Assembly (NCBI GenBank): GCA_020718925.1
Contig: DYRC01000220.1
Location: forward strand, 1 to 6,927
Length of the DNA: 6,927 nucleotides
Reading direction: 5' to 3'
Source of the DNA: Desulfonema limicola
GTDB lineage: Bacteria > Desulfobacterota > Desulfobacteria > Desulfobacterales > DYRC01
The notes below the pieces were generated by a model that did no database searches, was not told where the DNA came from, and saw only the letters and a list, made by a program, of their open reading frames with translations. Within the stretch, counting starts at the first letter, position 1; each line of letters begins with the position of its first letter. The position numbers and the translations under genes were made by a program. This document shows, piece after piece, positions 6,439 to 6,927 of this stretch.

Positions 6439-6543
6439 ATGAATTTCAATTACAACCTACCCCCCTGCCCCCTCCCTGAGAGGGAAGGGGTAACGCTCCC
6501 CTCTCCGTTTCGGGGAGGGGCAAGGGGAGGGGTTTATGAATAA
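6439..6543 (+). CDS. 34-codon leader ORF, relic of the original nSTAND gene start
   Basis: An ATG directly after the SIR2-TIR stop (TAAATG) has a GAGG ribosome site 6 bases upstream (6429-6432). Its first codons encode MNFNYN, nearly identical to the start MNNFNYR of the downstream gene. The frame then runs through the inserted G/C-rich repeat and stops at TAA 6541-6543, overlapping the ATG at 6536 by 8 bases. This looks like the former start of the NTPase gene, cut off by the insertion. It may now pass ribosomes on by termination-reinitiation. The proline/glycine/arginine-rich peptide itself is unlikely to have a function. Confidence 0.4.
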   Translation: MNFNYNLPPCPLPEREGVTLPSPFRGGARGGVYE

Positions 6544-6554
6544 TTTCAATTACA
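6442..6554 (+). repeat. G/C-rich nested inverted-repeat (MITE/REP-like) element with 13-bp direct repeats
   Basis: The 13-mer AATTTCAATTACA occurs at 6442-6454 and 6542-6554, exactly 100 bases apart, and brackets an 87-base insert quite unlike its surroundings. The insert is C-rich on its left and G-rich on its right. The outer arms (about 6455-6476 and 6513-6535) are imperfect inverted repeats of the CCCCTTGCCCCTCCC type. An inner stem pairs GGGAAGGGG (6482-6490) with CCCCTCTCC (6498-6506) around a 7-base loop. No coding capacity for a transposase exists, so it would be non-autonomous. The direct repeats look like a target duplication, although the right copy carries an extra AAT just before it. 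G/C-rich palindromes of this style occur in many copies in various bacterial genomes (general knowledge); the copy number here is unknown. Confidence 0.75.
6524..6532 (+). promoter_or_regulatory. Ribosome binding site supplied by the inserted repeat
   Basis: The right arm of the G/C-rich element reads GGGGAGGGG. The GGAGG at 6526-6530 stands 5 bases before the ATG at 6536, an effective Shine-Dalgarno. It decides the present start of the nSTAND gene. If the outer arms pair in the mRNA, the site would be buried in the hairpin, so access could depend on ribosomes translating the leader ORF. Confidence 0.55.
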
Positions 6555-6927
6555 GGTATCCGGGTTCAAGTCCGTTTGAAGACAATGAATATGACCGGCT
6601 TTTGTTTTTCGGAAGAGAACGGGAAAAACAGGCTTTGTTTCATCTGGTCATGTCTGAAAAGCTGTCGGTTCTTTTTGCAAAATCCGGTATCGGCAAGACT
6701 TCGCTGATTCATGCGGGCTTGAATCAGATGTTCCGTGAAAAAGGATTTATTCCGCTGGTTATCCGGTTTCATGCAGATTATGCCGATCCGTTTCAGGCGG
6801 TTTATAAGACAATTGAAGATGTTGCAAAACGTCAGCAAACTGAATACATCGCCGGAAAACAAGGCAGCTTTTGGGAATATTTCAAGACCGTTGAATTTTG
6901 GACTGCGGATGATGTTCTCCTGTCTCC
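6536..6927 (+). CDS. nSTAND-type P-loop NTPase, N-terminal part (cut by window end)
   Basis: The first 130 codons and two further bases are present without a stop; the gene runs off the window. The start YRYPGSSPFEDNEYDRLLFFGRE (7-29) is the typical lead-in of novel STAND (nSTAND1-like) NTPases. It is followed by a Walker A motif at 48-55, AKSGIGKT, where the usual first Gly of GxxxxGK[ST] is Ala. Such proteins are signal-dependent ATPase switches that normally carry C-terminal sensor repeats, which cannot be seen here. Position directly after SIR2-TIR suggests it senses infection or another signal and controls that effector (inference). The original start was probably the ATG at 6439, adjoining the SIR2-TIR stop; a repeat insertion moved it. 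The extra Asn (MNNFNY against MNFNY) marks the junction. Confidence 0.85.
   Translation, partial: MNNFNYRYPGSSPFEDNEYDRLLFFGREREKQALFHLVMSEKLSVLFAKSGIGKTSLIHAGLNQMFREKGFIPLVIRFHADYADPFQAVYKTIEDVAKRQQTEYIAGKQGSFWEYFKTVEFWTADDVLLS

Noticed and set aside
6456..6540. G/C-rich hairpin as an intrinsic terminator between SIR2-TIR and the NTPase
   Set aside because: Only TTTAT follows the last stem and the next start codon lies there. Partial attenuation is possible, but there is no true U-tract.
6566..6862. Minus-strand open frame of 98 codons at the right end
   Set aside because: The plus strand here codes for an nSTAND N-terminus with a clear P-loop; the reverse frame is a by-product.

Overview
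The window reads as chromosomal DNA from a Gram-negative bacterium. My best guess is a member of the Desulfobacterota (delta-proteobacterial type). This rests on the gene order rplU-rpmA-obg-proB, the short Obg protein without a long C-terminal tail, and the SIR2/TIR/STAND-type genes that are common in large genomes of that group. It is an inference; no rRNA gene or marker search supports it.

Left part, all on the minus strand (4564 down to 60). A compact housekeeping operon starts at a good sigma-70 promoter near 4612-4639. It encodes ribosomal proteins L21 (rplU) and L27 (rpmA) and the ribosome-assembly GTPase Obg. rpmA and obg overlap by 4 bases. The operon would normally continue straight into proB (glutamate 5-kinase, first step of proline synthesis). 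Here obg and proB are separated by about 1.8 kb of visibly more A+T-rich DNA carrying a complete restriction-modification (R-M) cassette. Its first gene (1941-2855) fuses a controller-protein-like HTH domain to a PD-(D/E)xK nuclease, and its second (1232-1924) is a D12-class adenine methyltransferase. A controller-box operator of two GACT-N3-AGTC-type half-operators lies just upstream of the fusion gene. That supports an autoregulated C-R fusion, with proB now downstream of the R-M promoter.

Middle (4565-4717). This is a divergent promoter region in which the rplU promoter and a plausible rightward promoter share the same -35 sequence.

Right part, plus strand (4718 to the window end). A small predicted exported protein with a C-x-C...C motif is followed 11 bases later by a 441-residue SIR2-TIR fusion, and then by the first 130 codons of an nSTAND-type P-loop NTPase that runs off the window. 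The SIR2-TIR plus nSTAND pair looks like an NAD-targeting immune (abortive infection type) module with a sensor/switch ATPase. Between them sits a G/C-rich nested inverted-repeat element of about 87-100 bp. It has split the 5' end of the nSTAND gene, duplicating the start of its coding sequence, and has supplied a new Shine-Dalgarno sequence. The old start codon now opens a 34-codon leader ORF that overlaps the new start.

So two separate candidate defence modules flank a core ribosomal-protein/GTPase operon. No tRNA, rRNA, CRISPR array, transposase or integrase was seen.
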